A DNA stretch of 64,000 nt from the NCBI RefSeq assembly GCF_024704385.1, contig NZ_JAJDFX010000002.1:3224001-3288000 (forward strand), read 5' to 3'. Source of the DNA: Cellulomonas sp. P24. GTDB taxonomy: Bacteria > Actinomycetota > Actinomycetes > Actinomycetales > Cellulomonadaceae. Position 1 is the first letter of the stretch. Every line of letters begins with the position of its first letter. The notes under the pieces were generated by a model. The model did not search any database. It saw nothing but the letters and a program-made list of their open reading frames with translations, and was not told where the DNA came from. A program made the position numbers and the translations under genes. Shown piece by piece: positions 10,501-18,560 of this stretch.

Positions 10501-11271
10501 CGGGTCGGCCGCGGGCGTGAGCGGGCCTACGCGTACTTCCTCTACCCGCCGGAGCGCCCGTTGACGGAGACCGCGCACGACCGTCTCGCGACGATGGCGG
10601 CCCACACCGACCTCGGTGCCGGGATCCAGATCGCCATGAAGGACCTGGAGATCCGCGGTGCGGGCAACCTCCTGGGCGGCGAGCAGTCGGGGCACATCGC
10701 CGGGGTCGGGTTCGACCTGTACATCCGGATGGTCGGCGAGGCCGTGACGCACTTCCGTGGCGACGAGCCGGAGGAGGTGCCCGAGGTCACGATCGAGCTG
10801 CCCGTCGACGCCCACCTCCCGCACGACTACATCGCGCACGAGCGTCTGCGCCTCGAGGCGTACCGCAAGATCGCGGCGGCGGCGGACGCGGCGGCGTTGG
10901 ACGAGGTCAGGGCCGAGCTCGTCGACCGCTACGGGCCGATCCCCACCGCGGTGGCGCAGCTGTTCGACGTGGCGGCGTTCCGCAACACCGTCCGCGAGGT
11001 CGGGCTGGCCGACGTCACGGCCCAGGGCCGGTACGTCCGGTTCGCTCCGGTCGACCTCCCCGAGTCGGCCCAGCTCAGGCTCAAGAGGCTCTACCCGGGC
11101 ACGGTGCTCAAGCCGGCGATCCGGACGATCCTGGTGCCGTTCCCGACGACGGCCCGGGTCGGCGGTACGCCACTGCACGGCGAGGCGATCCTGGCCTGGG
11201 CCCAGACGCTCGTCGACGCCGTGATCCGTGGCAGCGTGGCGGCGGCGGCCGAGGTCGGCGCACGTCCCTGA
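7600..11271 (+). CDS. mfd: Transcription-repair coupling factor Mfd
   Basis: A 1223-residue DNA translocase that removes RNA polymerase stalled at lesions and recruits UvrA. Domains in order: UvrB-like N-terminal modules (FAVRGGILDVFPP near residue 195), the CarD-like RNA-polymerase interaction domain (LRPGDHVVHEQHGVGRFVE near 535), the RecG-type helicase core with Walker A GDVGYGKTE, the Walker B variant VVDEEQRFG, motif VI LHQLRGRVGRGRE, and a C-terminal TRCF domain. ATG 7600 was preferred over GTG 7582 because AAGGA precedes it. Length is normal for the family. The following genes lead to mazG and eno, a usual Micrococcales order. Confidence 0.97.
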   Translation: MDLSGLLPALLVDPGAALAVEQVRTRGAVDVVGPRGVQAPLLAALAGVRAPVAAGAGPASAADAGRPLVVVTATGRDADELAESLRCYLPADAVAVLPSWETLPHERLSPRSDTVARRLAVFRRLAHPTADGGPTGEIRVLVVPVRALLQPVVNGLGELEPVQLAVGDDADLAEVADRLVAAAYARVDMVERRGEFAVRGGILDVFPPTEDHPLRIEFWGETVEEIRWFAVADQRSLEVATHGLWAPPCREILLTDDVRDRAAALVDRLPGAAEMLEKLGAGIAVEGMESLAPALVDSMVPVVDLVPADALLVVCDPERVRRRAHDLVATTEEFLAAAWTSAAAGAATPLDLSAASFLTFAQVRDSAAARGLGWWTLAPFGLGASTADAGGGPGADAVLVDPVALDEVDQSLTIAARDVEGYRGDVGRAIDDLRTLQRAGWRLVLTTEGHGPAQRMVEQLSAADVPARLVSAIHDEPEEGIVLVVPASAGPGFVATELRLAVFSEQDLTGRAGSSTRDMRKMPSRRRNTVDPLSLRPGDHVVHEQHGVGRFVELVQRTLGTGAAAATREYLVIEYASSKRGQPGDRLYVPTDQLDQVTKYVGGESPALNKMGGSDWAKTKGRARKAVKEIAGELIRLYSARMATSGHAFSPDTPWQRELEDAFAYIETPDQLSTIDEVKADMEKPVPMDRLVCGDVGYGKTEIAIRAAFKAVQDGKQVAVLVPTTLLVQQHLDTFAERYAPYPVTVKALSRFQSAAESKEVVDGLADGTVDVVIGTHRLITGEVRFKDLGLVVVDEEQRFGVEHKETLKQLRTNVDVLAMSATPIPRTLEMAVTGIREMSTLATPPEERHPVLTFVGAYDEKQITAAVRRELLREGQVFYVHNKVDSIERAAARLKELVPEARIAVAHGKMGEHQLERVIVDFWEKKFDVLVCTTIIETGLDISNANTLILERADLLGLSQLHQLRGRVGRGRERAYAYFLYPPERPLTETAHDRLATMAAHTDLGAGIQIAMKDLEIRGAGNLLGGEQSGHIAGVGFDLYIRMVGEAVTHFRGDEPEEVPEVTIELPVDAHLPHDYIAHERLRLEAYRKIAAAADAAALDEVRAELVDRYGPIPTAVAQLFDVAAFRNTVREVGLADVTAQGRYVRFAPVDLPESAQLRLKRLYPGTVLKPAIRTILVPFPTTARVGGTPLHGEAILAWAQTLVDAVIRGSVAAAAEVGARP

Positions 11272-11408
11272 CCTCGGGCGCGCGGGGCCGGCCGACACGG
11301 CGATCTTCACCCCGGTCGGGCTCGATTCTCGGCGTGCGATGCCGATAGGGGGAAGAGGGGACACCGGCGGCCGCGCGGACCGGTGCCACCCTGTCCCGGG
11401 AGGCCGGT

Positions 11409-13040
11409 ATGGGTTCCGTCGTGCACGTGGCGGCGTACGTCGTCGCCGCGGCGATCCTGTGCGCCGTCGCCGCCGTCGTGTGGCACCGTCGGTCGGCGCG
11501 CGTCGCCATGGCCTCGTCGATGGGCGTGGTTCTCCTCGCCGCGGCGTGGTGGTCGCTCGCTGACGCCGTGATCGTCGCGCGACCGGACGATCCCGTGCCC
11601 GGGATCGCGGCGCTGACGACGTTCCCCGCGATCGGGACGATGGTCGCGGCCTTCGTGTGCCTCGGACTGAGCATGAACGGCTCGGGATGGCGCCCGAGCC
11701 GGGGGCTGCTCGTCGGTCTCGCCGTGGAGCCCGTCCTGGTGACGGTGGTCGCCGCGACGAACCCGTGGCACCTCGCGTTCTACCGCGGGACGGGTGCGGC
11801 GACACTGGTCGACCCGAACTCCTGGCAGCACGCGCCCCTCTTCTGGGTGCACAGCGCCTACAGCTACGTGCTGGTCGTCGTCGGCATCGTTCTGATCGCG
11901 CGGGGGTGGCGGCGGTCGCCGGCGCTGTTCCGCGGCCAACGGTCGAGCCTGATCGTCGGTGCCCTGGTGCCGGCGGCGTTGTGCGTCCTCAACCTGCTCG
12001 GCGTGACGGGGGAGTTCGGTGACCCGACGCCGCTCGGCTTCGCGGTCACGGCGGTCGTCGTCGCACACGCGATCGTGCGGCTGGACGTGCTCGAGCTCGC
12101 ACCGGTGGCACGGGACGTCCTGTTCGCCACGATCGCGGACGCCGTTCTCGCGCTGAGCCCCGACGGGCGCGTCATCGACCTCAACCCGGCGGCGGAGCAG
12201 CTCCTGCGGACCACGGCTCCCGACCTGCCGCCGCAGCTGGTCGGTCTTCCCGTGCAGGAGCTGCTCGCAGGGTGGGGAGAGGTCGACGAGGCGAGCGCGA
12301 GCGACGACCCGACCGACACCTTGGTGACGCAGGAGGTCGACGGACGCCGGATCGAGCTCGCCGTGCGCCGGTCGGTCCTCCGGGACGGGTTCGGTCGACC
12401 GTTGGGCACGGTGCTCGTCGCCCGCGACGTCAGCGACGTCAACGCCCAGCATCGTCAGCTCGCCGATCAGCTCCGGACGATCGAGCTGCTCCGGCGCGAC
12501 CTCGCGGAGCAGGCGAACCGCGACCCGCTCACCGAGCTCCACAACCGGCGCTACGTGATGGAGCACATCGGACCGATGCTGACCCGCTCGGGTCAGGTCA
12601 CCCCCGTGAGCGTCCTGATGGTGGACATCGACCGGTTCAAGCGCATCAACGACCGGTACGGCCACCAGGTCGGGGACGGAGTCCTGGTCGCGATGGCGCA
12701 CAGGCTCACGGCCGCCGTTCCGCCGAACGCCCTCGTCTCGCGCTGGGGTGGTGAGGAGTTCGTGGTGGTCCTGCCGGGTGCGGACGTCACGGAGGCGATC
12801 GCGGTGGCGGACCGTGTGCGTGACCGGTGCGAGGTGACGCCCTTCGAGGTCGGGCACGATGCGCACCAGTGCACCGTCAGCGTCGGGGTCGCCACGTTCC
12901 CTGTCGACGGGCTCACGGTCACCGACCTTCTCGAGGTGTCCGACCGGGCGCTGTACCTGGCGAAGCGCGACGGCCGGAACCTGGTGCGAAGCGCCCGGCC
13001 GGACGTCCCGAGCCGATCGGCAGGGTCCGGCGTCGGGTGA
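11409..13040 (+). CDS. Membrane diguanylate cyclase (7TM sensor - PAS - GGDEF)
   Basis: A 543-residue protein. Residues 1-220 form about seven hydrophobic helices of the histidine-kinase N-terminal 7TM type. A PAS-like domain follows (LFATIADAVLALSPDGRVIDLNPAAEQLL), then a GGDEF domain with LTELHNRRYVMEHI, VSVLMVDIDRFKRINDRYGH and active-site loop SRWGGEEF. This predicts synthesis of cyclic di-GMP in response to a membrane or cytosolic signal. The residues five positions before GGEEF do not form RxxD, so the product-inhibition I-site seems absent. ATG 11409 has GGGAGG upstream. Its position between mfd and the SurA-like gene appears incidental to its function. Confidence 0.9.
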   Translation: MGSVVHVAAYVVAAAILCAVAAVVWHRRSARVAMASSMGVVLLAAAWWSLADAVIVARPDDPVPGIAALTTFPAIGTMVAAFVCLGLSMNGSGWRPSRGLLVGLAVEPVLVTVVAATNPWHLAFYRGTGAATLVDPNSWQHAPLFWVHSAYSYVLVVVGIVLIARGWRRSPALFRGQRSSLIVGALVPAALCVLNLLGVTGEFGDPTPLGFAVTAVVVAHAIVRLDVLELAPVARDVLFATIADAVLALSPDGRVIDLNPAAEQLLRTTAPDLPPQLVGLPVQELLAGWGEVDEASASDDPTDTLVTQEVDGRRIELAVRRSVLRDGFGRPLGTVLVARDVSDVNAQHRQLADQLRTIELLRRDLAEQANRDPLTELHNRRYVMEHIGPMLTRSGQVTPVSVLMVDIDRFKRINDRYGHQVGDGVLVAMAHRLTAAVPPNALVSRWGGEEFVVVLPGADVTEAIAVADRVRDRCEVTPFEVGHDAHQCTVSVGVATFPVDGLTVTDLLEVSDRALYLAKRDGRNLVRSARPDVPSRSAGSGVG

Positions 13041-13166
13041 GGACCGGCGGACGCGCGTGGTCGGGGTCGTCGCCGTCCCCAGGGGTGGGGCCTACCATGG
13101 CACCCGACTCGACGGTGAGTGCATGCCGTCGCCCGCAGGTCGTCCACCAGCATCGGGAGAGAAACT

Positions 13167-13775
13167 GTGTCAGCACCCTCTGCTCCGGCCGGCGTCGTGC
13201 CCGTGCCGCCGACCCGTCCCGCAGCGAGGCGTCGCCGCCGCACGGTGACGGCGACCGCCGGGGTGGCGGTCCTCGTCGCGACCCTGCTCGCGGGGTGCAC
13301 CGGGCAGCCGGGCGCCGCCGCCGTCGTCGAGGGGCGCGCGATCAGCGTCGCCGACGTGCAGCAGGCCACGGCGGAGCTCCAGCCGTACTTCCAGTCGGTC
13401 GACCAGAGCACGGTGCTCATGCTCCTGATCGGTGCGCCGACGATCGAGTCGGTCGCGAAGGACGCGGGGCTCGCGGTCTCGGACCAGCAGGCGATCGACC
13501 TGCTCGACAAGGCGGCCAAGAGCGCGGGTGCGACGACGACGCCGACGTTCGGTGCGCCCGCGATCGAGGTGATCCGGTTCTCCCTGGCGCAGAAGGCGAT
13601 CGAGGGCGCCTCGAACGCGGCCACGCTCGTCAAGGAGGTCAACGACAGGCTGACCGCGCTGCATGCCGAGGTCAGCCCGCGCTACGGCACCATCGACCTG
13701 ACGACGGGCACGGTCACACCGATCTCCTACGACTGGATCGTGAAGCCCGCGGCTGCCGGTACCAGCACGAAGTGA
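13167..13775 (+). CDS. SurA N-terminal-like lipoprotein
   Basis: A 202-residue secreted lipoprotein. A basic RRRRR patch is followed by a hydrophobic segment and lipobox LLAGC near residue 45, then AAAVVEGRAISVADVQQATAEL, typical of the SurA/PrsA N-terminal chaperone domain. No parvulin domain is evident, so it is probably a chaperone-like protein rather than an isomerase. GTG 13167 is chosen because GGGAGAG precedes it; the frame extends 16 codons upstream to 13119 with no signal. It lies seven bases before mazG and is likely cotranscribed with it. Confidence 0.75.
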   Translation: MSAPSAPAGVVPVPPTRPAARRRRRTVTATAGVAVLVATLLAGCTGQPGAAAVVEGRAISVADVQQATAELQPYFQSVDQSTVLMLLIGAPTIESVAKDAGLAVSDQQAIDLLDKAAKSAGATTTPTFGAPAIEVIRFSLAQKAIEGASNAATLVKEVNDRLTALHAEVSPRYGTIDLTTGTVTPISYDWIVKPAAAGTSTK

Positions 13776-13782
13776 CGGCACG

Positions 13783-14523
13783 GTGACGGCGTCCTCGGGG
13801 GAGGGGCTCCGGGAGCTCGTGACGGTCATGGACCGTCTGCGCTCGCCGGGTGGGTGCCCGTGGGACGCCGCGCAGACCCACGCCTCCCTCGTGCCGTACG
13901 CGCTCGAGGAGGCGTACGAGGTCGCCGAGGCGATCGAGACCGGTGATCGGCCGGGGATGCGCGAGGAGCTCGGCGACCTCCTGCTCCAGGTGGTGTTCCA
14001 CGCCCGGGTCGCGCAGGAGCATCCCGACGACCCGTTCGACCTGGACGACGTCGCGCGTGGTCTCGTCGCCAAGCTCGTGCGCCGCCACCCCCACGTGTTC
14101 GGCTCGGACGCGGCGCCGGACGCCGAGGCGGTGCACGTGCGGTGGGAGCAGCTCAAGCAGGCGGAGAAGCGACGCGAGTCGGTGCTCGACGGGATCCCGC
14201 TGGCGCTGGGCGCGTTGGCCCGGAGCCAGAAGGTGCTGGCGCGCACGCGTCGAGCCGGGCTGGACGACGTGCTCGCGGCCTGGAACGTCGCGATCGTCGG
14301 CGGGCCGGCGAGCGGGACGACGGCCGACGACGCCGGGGTGGACCATGCCGGTGCCGACCACGCCGACGCCGACGACGCGCGCCGCATCGGCGAGCGGTTG
14401 CTCACCCTCGTGGCCGAGGCCGACGCGGCGGGCGTGGATGCCGAGACCGCCCTGCGCGAGACCGTGCGTCGTCTCGAGAGCGAGGCGCGACGGTCGGAGC
14501 GCTCGAGGTCCGGCACGGCATGA
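13783..14523 (+). CDS. mazG: Nucleoside triphosphate pyrophosphohydrolase MazG
   Basis: A 246-residue all-alpha NTP pyrophosphohydrolase that hydrolyses non-canonical and excess NTPs to NMP and PPi. The N-terminal LRSPGGCPWDAAQTHASL and the metal-binding helices EEAYEVAEAIE and EELGDLLLQVVFHARVA supply the E-x-x-E12-28-E-x-x-D ligands. One complete MazG domain is evident, followed by a degenerate second half containing an unusual His/Asp/Ala-rich insert (GVDHAGADHADADDA, around residues 185-200). GTG 13783 follows the lipoprotein stop by seven bases. The Shine-Dalgarno is weak, so translational coupling is likely. Confidence 0.92.
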   Translation: MTASSGEGLRELVTVMDRLRSPGGCPWDAAQTHASLVPYALEEAYEVAEAIETGDRPGMREELGDLLLQVVFHARVAQEHPDDPFDLDDVARGLVAKLVRRHPHVFGSDAAPDAEAVHVRWEQLKQAEKRRESVLDGIPLALGALARSQKVLARTRRAGLDDVLAAWNVAIVGGPASGTTADDAGVDHAGADHADADDARRIGERLLTLVAEADAAGVDAETALRETVRRLESEARRSERSRSGTA

Positions 14524-14550
14524 TCGGGCCCGGTGACAGGATCGATGGCA

Positions 14551-14600
14551 GCGTCGTGGGCTGTCGTGGGCTGTCGTGGGCCGTCGTGAATGGTCGTGGA
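14551..14600 (+). repeat. 10-bp tandem repeat, five copies, downstream of mazG
   Basis: Five consecutive 10-base units carry the core GTCGTGGG: two exact copies of CTGTCGTGGG, one copy with a GC lead, and two degenerate copies ending GAA and GGA. The period equals one DNA helical turn. It lies between the mazG stop (14521-14523) and the eno promoter region. No function is known; replication slippage is the simplest origin. Confidence 0.7.
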
Positions 14601-14696
14601 CGGCTCGTCGTGCCTGCTCCCCGCGAGGCACAGCGCGGGCCGCGGGCTCACGGACCGAGGTCCCGTAGGCCTTCTCGGTGAAGCGCACTACGCTGA

Positions 14697-16016
<1,320 letters not shown>

Positions 16017-16038
16017 GACGCGTTCTCCGTTCGTCCAG

Positions 16039-16074
16039 CGGAGGCCGGTGACCCGTCGGGGTCGCCGGCCTCCG
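16039..16074 (+). terminator. Hairpin terminator of eno
   Basis: CGGAGGCCGG (16039-16048) pairs with CCGGCCTCCG (16065-16074). An inner GACCC/GGGTC stem is separated from it by one mismatch and closes on a four-base loop. There is no T-tract, which is common for high-GC actinobacterial terminators. Confidence 0.7.
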
Positions 16075-16137
16075 GTGCGTCCGCCACCGGACACGTCGAC
16101 GCGGCCACGGCTGCGCCGATCCCGGCCGACCGCGGGG

Positions 16138-16143
16138 CACAAT
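16138..16143 (+). promoter_or_regulatory. -10 element for a leaderless ftsB-like transcript
   Basis: CACAAT is followed by six bases and then the ATG at 16150. The gene has no good Shine-Dalgarno. The distance places the transcription start on the A of the start codon. Confidence 0.4.
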
Positions 16144-16149
16144 CGAGGC

Positions 16150-16857
16150 ATGCCCCTCGGTCGTCGTCCCGTCGCACCGCGCACGGGTGCGACCCCGCAG
16201 GCGCCCACGCCGCGGCCTCGGACGTCCGGCCGGGTGCCGGGTCCGCGCCCGAGCGGGCGAGGGGCGAGCAGCCGGCCCGGTCGGTCCACGTCCCGGGCGG
16301 CCGCCGCCGACGCCGCCACCCGACGCCCCGGACCGCGCGACGCAGGACCCGGCACCGCCACCCTCCCGCACCTGGTGACGGTCCGTGCCCTGGTGCTCGG
16401 CCTGGTGTGCGCGCTCGCGTTCATCCTGGTCTTCCCGACGTTCCGCGCGTACCTGGCGCAGGAGGCCCAGAACTCTCAGCTCCGCCGTGAGGTCGCCGCG
16501 GCCGAGGCGCACAACGAGGAGCTCACGGCTCAGCTCGCCCGCTGGAACGACCAGGCGTACGTGATCGCCCAGGCGCGGGAACGCCTCGCCTACGTCCTTC
16601 CCGGGGAGACCGCGTACCGGGTCGTCGACCCGCAGTCGGCGCCGGCCGTCACGACCCGCACCGGGGCGGCGGACCGGGCCTCGTCCGCCGCGGACGGGTC
16701 GACGGCGCCCTGGTACGCGAACCTGTGGGGGTCGATCCAGGCCGCCGGACAGATCCAGGGTGCGCCCGCGGCGACGACGTCGGGGGAGAATGGGTCCACC
16801 CCGGCGACCGACGGCACGCCCTCGACCCCCGGGGCAGGCGCCACAGGCGCCCCCTGA
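16150..16857 (+). CDS. FtsB/DivIC-family septum formation protein
   Basis: A 235-residue bitopic division protein. It has a long basic, Pro/Arg-rich cytoplasmic tail (residues 1-75), one membrane helix VLGLVCALAFILVFPTF, and then a coiled coil (QEAQNSQLRREVAAAEAHNEELTAQL region) and RWNDQAYVIAQARERLAYVLPGE, the conserved DivIC signature ending in a GE. A Ser/Thr/Pro-rich extracellular tail follows. It should bridge FtsL/FtsQ in the divisome. Its position after eno and before DUF501 and ppx is the standard actinobacterial order. ATG 16150 is chosen for a leaderless start; the upstream frame overlaps the eno gene. Confidence 0.9.
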   Translation: MPLGRRPVAPRTGATPQAPTPRPRTSGRVPGPRPSGRGASSRPGRSTSRAAAADAATRRPGPRDAGPGTATLPHLVTVRALVLGLVCALAFILVFPTFRAYLAQEAQNSQLRREVAAAEAHNEELTAQLARWNDQAYVIAQARERLAYVLPGETAYRVVDPQSAPAVTTRTGAADRASSAADGSTAPWYANLWGSIQAAGQIQGAPAATTSGENGSTPATDGTPSTPGAGATGAP

Positions 16858-16889
16858 CCGGATCCGCGCCGACGTCGAACGGACGTGCT

Positions 16890-17408
16890 GTGACTGCTGT
16901 GCCTGCGCCCTACGCCATCGGGGCGGACGTCGTCCCCCGTGACCTCGAGGTGCTGCGGGAGCAGCTCGGACGGGTGCCCCGCGGGGTGGTCGGGATCGCC
17001 GCGAGGTGCGTCTGCGGGCGACCGCTCGTGGTGCGCACGGCGCCGCGTCTCGATGACGGCACGCCGTTCCCGACCACCTACTACCTGACCTGCCCGCCGG
17101 CGGTCAGCGCGGTGAGCACCCTCGAGGCCGGTGGGCTGATGCGGGAGATGACGGAGCGGCTCGGTCGGGACGCCGAGCTGGCGGCCGCGCACCGTCGCGC
17201 GCACGAGGCCTACCTCGCCGATCGCGAGGAGCTCGGCCACGTCGACGAGATCGACGGGATCTCCGCGGGCGGCATGCCCACGCGGGTCAAGTGCCTGCAC
17301 GTGCTCGTCGGCCACGCGCTGGCCTCCGGGCCGGGGGTCAACCCGCTGGGGGACGAGGCGCTCGCGCTGATCCGCGGCACCTGGCGTCCCGACCGCTGCA
17401 CGTGCTGA
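16890..17408 (+). CDS. DUF501 family protein
   Basis: A 172-residue cytosolic protein of uncharacterised family DUF501, conserved between ftsB/divIC and ppx in actinobacteria. Features are the N-terminal DLEVLREQLGRVPRGVVGIAARCVCGRPLVV, the central TPFPTTYYLTCPPAV and the C-terminal PTRVKCLHVLVGHALASGPGVNPLGDE. Conserved cysteines (CVCG, TCP, KCLH, CTC at the end) suggest metal binding, which is inference. GTG 16890 gives VTAVPAPYAIG; the frame extends upstream without coding support. Confidence 0.88.
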   Translation: MTAVPAPYAIGADVVPRDLEVLREQLGRVPRGVVGIAARCVCGRPLVVRTAPRLDDGTPFPTTYYLTCPPAVSAVSTLEAGGLMREMTERLGRDAELAAAHRRAHEAYLADREELGHVDEIDGISAGGMPTRVKCLHVLVGHALASGPGVNPLGDEALALIRGTWRPDRCTC

Positions 17409-17480
17409 AAGGCGCGACCCTGCACGGCGCCCGCAGGCCGGCGTTCGGGGGCCGACCTGCGGCGATGGGAGGATGACGCC

Positions 17481-18431
17481 ATGACGCGTGTGGCAGCCAT
17501 CGACTGCGGGACCAACTCGATCCGCCTGCTGGTGGCGGACGTCGACCCGGAACGCGGCACGATGACCGACCTCGTCCGGACGATGCAGGTGGTCCGGCTC
17601 GGGCAGGGGGTGGACCGGACCGGTCGGATCGCCCCCGAGGCGATGGCCCGGACCCTGGCCGCGACGCAGGTGTACGCGACGACGTGCGCCGATCTCGAGG
17701 TGGAGCGGATCCGGTTCGTCGCGACGTCGGCGTCGCGTGACGCGGAGAACCGCGACGAGTTCGTCGACGGGGTACGCGCCGCACTGGGTGTCGAGCCCGA
17801 GGTCGTCGCCGGCGACGAGGAGGCCCGCCTGTCGTTCCGGGGCGCCACCGGTGCGCTCGCGGGCAAGCACCGCGGCCCGTTCCTCGTGGTCGACCTCGGC
17901 GGCGGGTCGACGGAGATGGTCCTGGGGACCACGAGCCCGGTCGCGGCCTACTCGATGGACATCGGGTGCGTGCGGATGACCGAGCGTCACCTGCGCAGCG
18001 ACCCGGTGACGGCCGCGGAGGTCGCGGCGGCATCCGCGGACGTGAGCGCGGCGCTCGACCGCGCGGCGGCAGTGGTCCCGTTCGGCCGGGCGGCGACCCT
18101 CGTCGGGCTCGCGGGCACCGTCACCACCGTGACGGCGCACGCGCTGGGTCTCGAGGCCTACGACCCGGCGCGGATCGACGGGTCGGTGCTCCCGGTGGAC
18201 AAGGTGCTGGCGTCGTGCGCGAACCTGCTGCGCCGGACCCGCGCCGAGCGCGCGGCACTGCCGTTCATGCACCCGGGGCGCGTCGACGTGATCGGTGCGG
18301 GGGCGCTCGTGTGGTCGGCCATCGTGGCGCGGGTGCGTGCCGACATCGGGATCGCGGGGGGCAAGCTGTCGACGGTGGTCACGTCGGAGCACGACATCCT
18401 CGACGGGATCGCCTGGAGCGTGGCCGACTGA
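17481..18431 (+). CDS. ppx: Ppx/GppA family exopolyphosphatase
   Basis: A 316-residue ASKHA-fold phosphatase that removes terminal phosphate from polyphosphate or pppGpp. Phosphate 1 motif VAAIDCGTNSIRLLVAD begins at residue 4; FLVVDLGGGSTEMVLG (phosphate 2) lies near 135, and VGLAGTVTTVTA is near 210. The length matches the short actinobacterial Ppx1/Ppx2 type, which lacks the C-terminal HD-like domain. ATG 17481 has GGGAGG upstream. A partial hairpin (CCGCAGG 17431-17437 with CCTGCGG 17456-17462) separates it from DUF501. Confidence 0.92.
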   Translation: MTRVAAIDCGTNSIRLLVADVDPERGTMTDLVRTMQVVRLGQGVDRTGRIAPEAMARTLAATQVYATTCADLEVERIRFVATSASRDAENRDEFVDGVRAALGVEPEVVAGDEEARLSFRGATGALAGKHRGPFLVVDLGGGSTEMVLGTTSPVAAYSMDIGCVRMTERHLRSDPVTAAEVAAASADVSAALDRAAAVVPFGRAATLVGLAGTVTTVTAHALGLEAYDPARIDGSVLPVDKVLASCANLLRRTRAERAALPFMHPGRVDVIGAGALVWSAIVARVRADIGIAGGKLSTVVTSEHDILDGIAWSVAD

Positions 18432-18502
18432 CGGGAGGTCGGCTGCCGGGCCGGCGGGGTCGGGCGGGTCGGCTGGTCAGCGACGGTCGGGCAGGCGTTG
18501 TG

Positions 18503-18533
18503 CCCAGCATCACGCGCTCTCGATGATGCTGGG
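18503..18533. promoter_or_regulatory. Perfect inverted repeat between ppx and ndh
   Basis: CCCAGCATCA (18503-18512) and TGATGCTGGG (18524-18533) form perfect 10-bp arms around an 11-base spacer. It could be the ppx terminator or an operator for ndh; its right arm abuts the DosR-like box and the ndh promoter. Confidence 0.55.
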
Positions 18534-18554
18534 ACCTTAGTCCTGCATTATCGT
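18531..18554 (+). promoter_or_regulatory. ndh promoter with DosR/DevR-like box
   Basis: GGGACCTTAGTCCT at 18531-18544 matches 12 of 14 positions of the core GGGACTWWAGTCCC recognised by DosR/DevR response regulators. TATCGT at 18549-18554 is a TANNNT -10 element, followed by six bases and the ndh ATG at 18561, so the transcript is probably leaderless. The box lies just upstream of the -10, so it could act as activator or repressor site. Confidence 0.4.
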
Positions 18555-18560
18555 CAAGAC

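Noticed and set aside
7609-11805. A 1398-codon open frame antisense to mfd
   Set aside because: It mirrors mfd, is Arg/Asp/His-rich without domain motifs, and arises from low stop-codon frequency in high-GC DNA.
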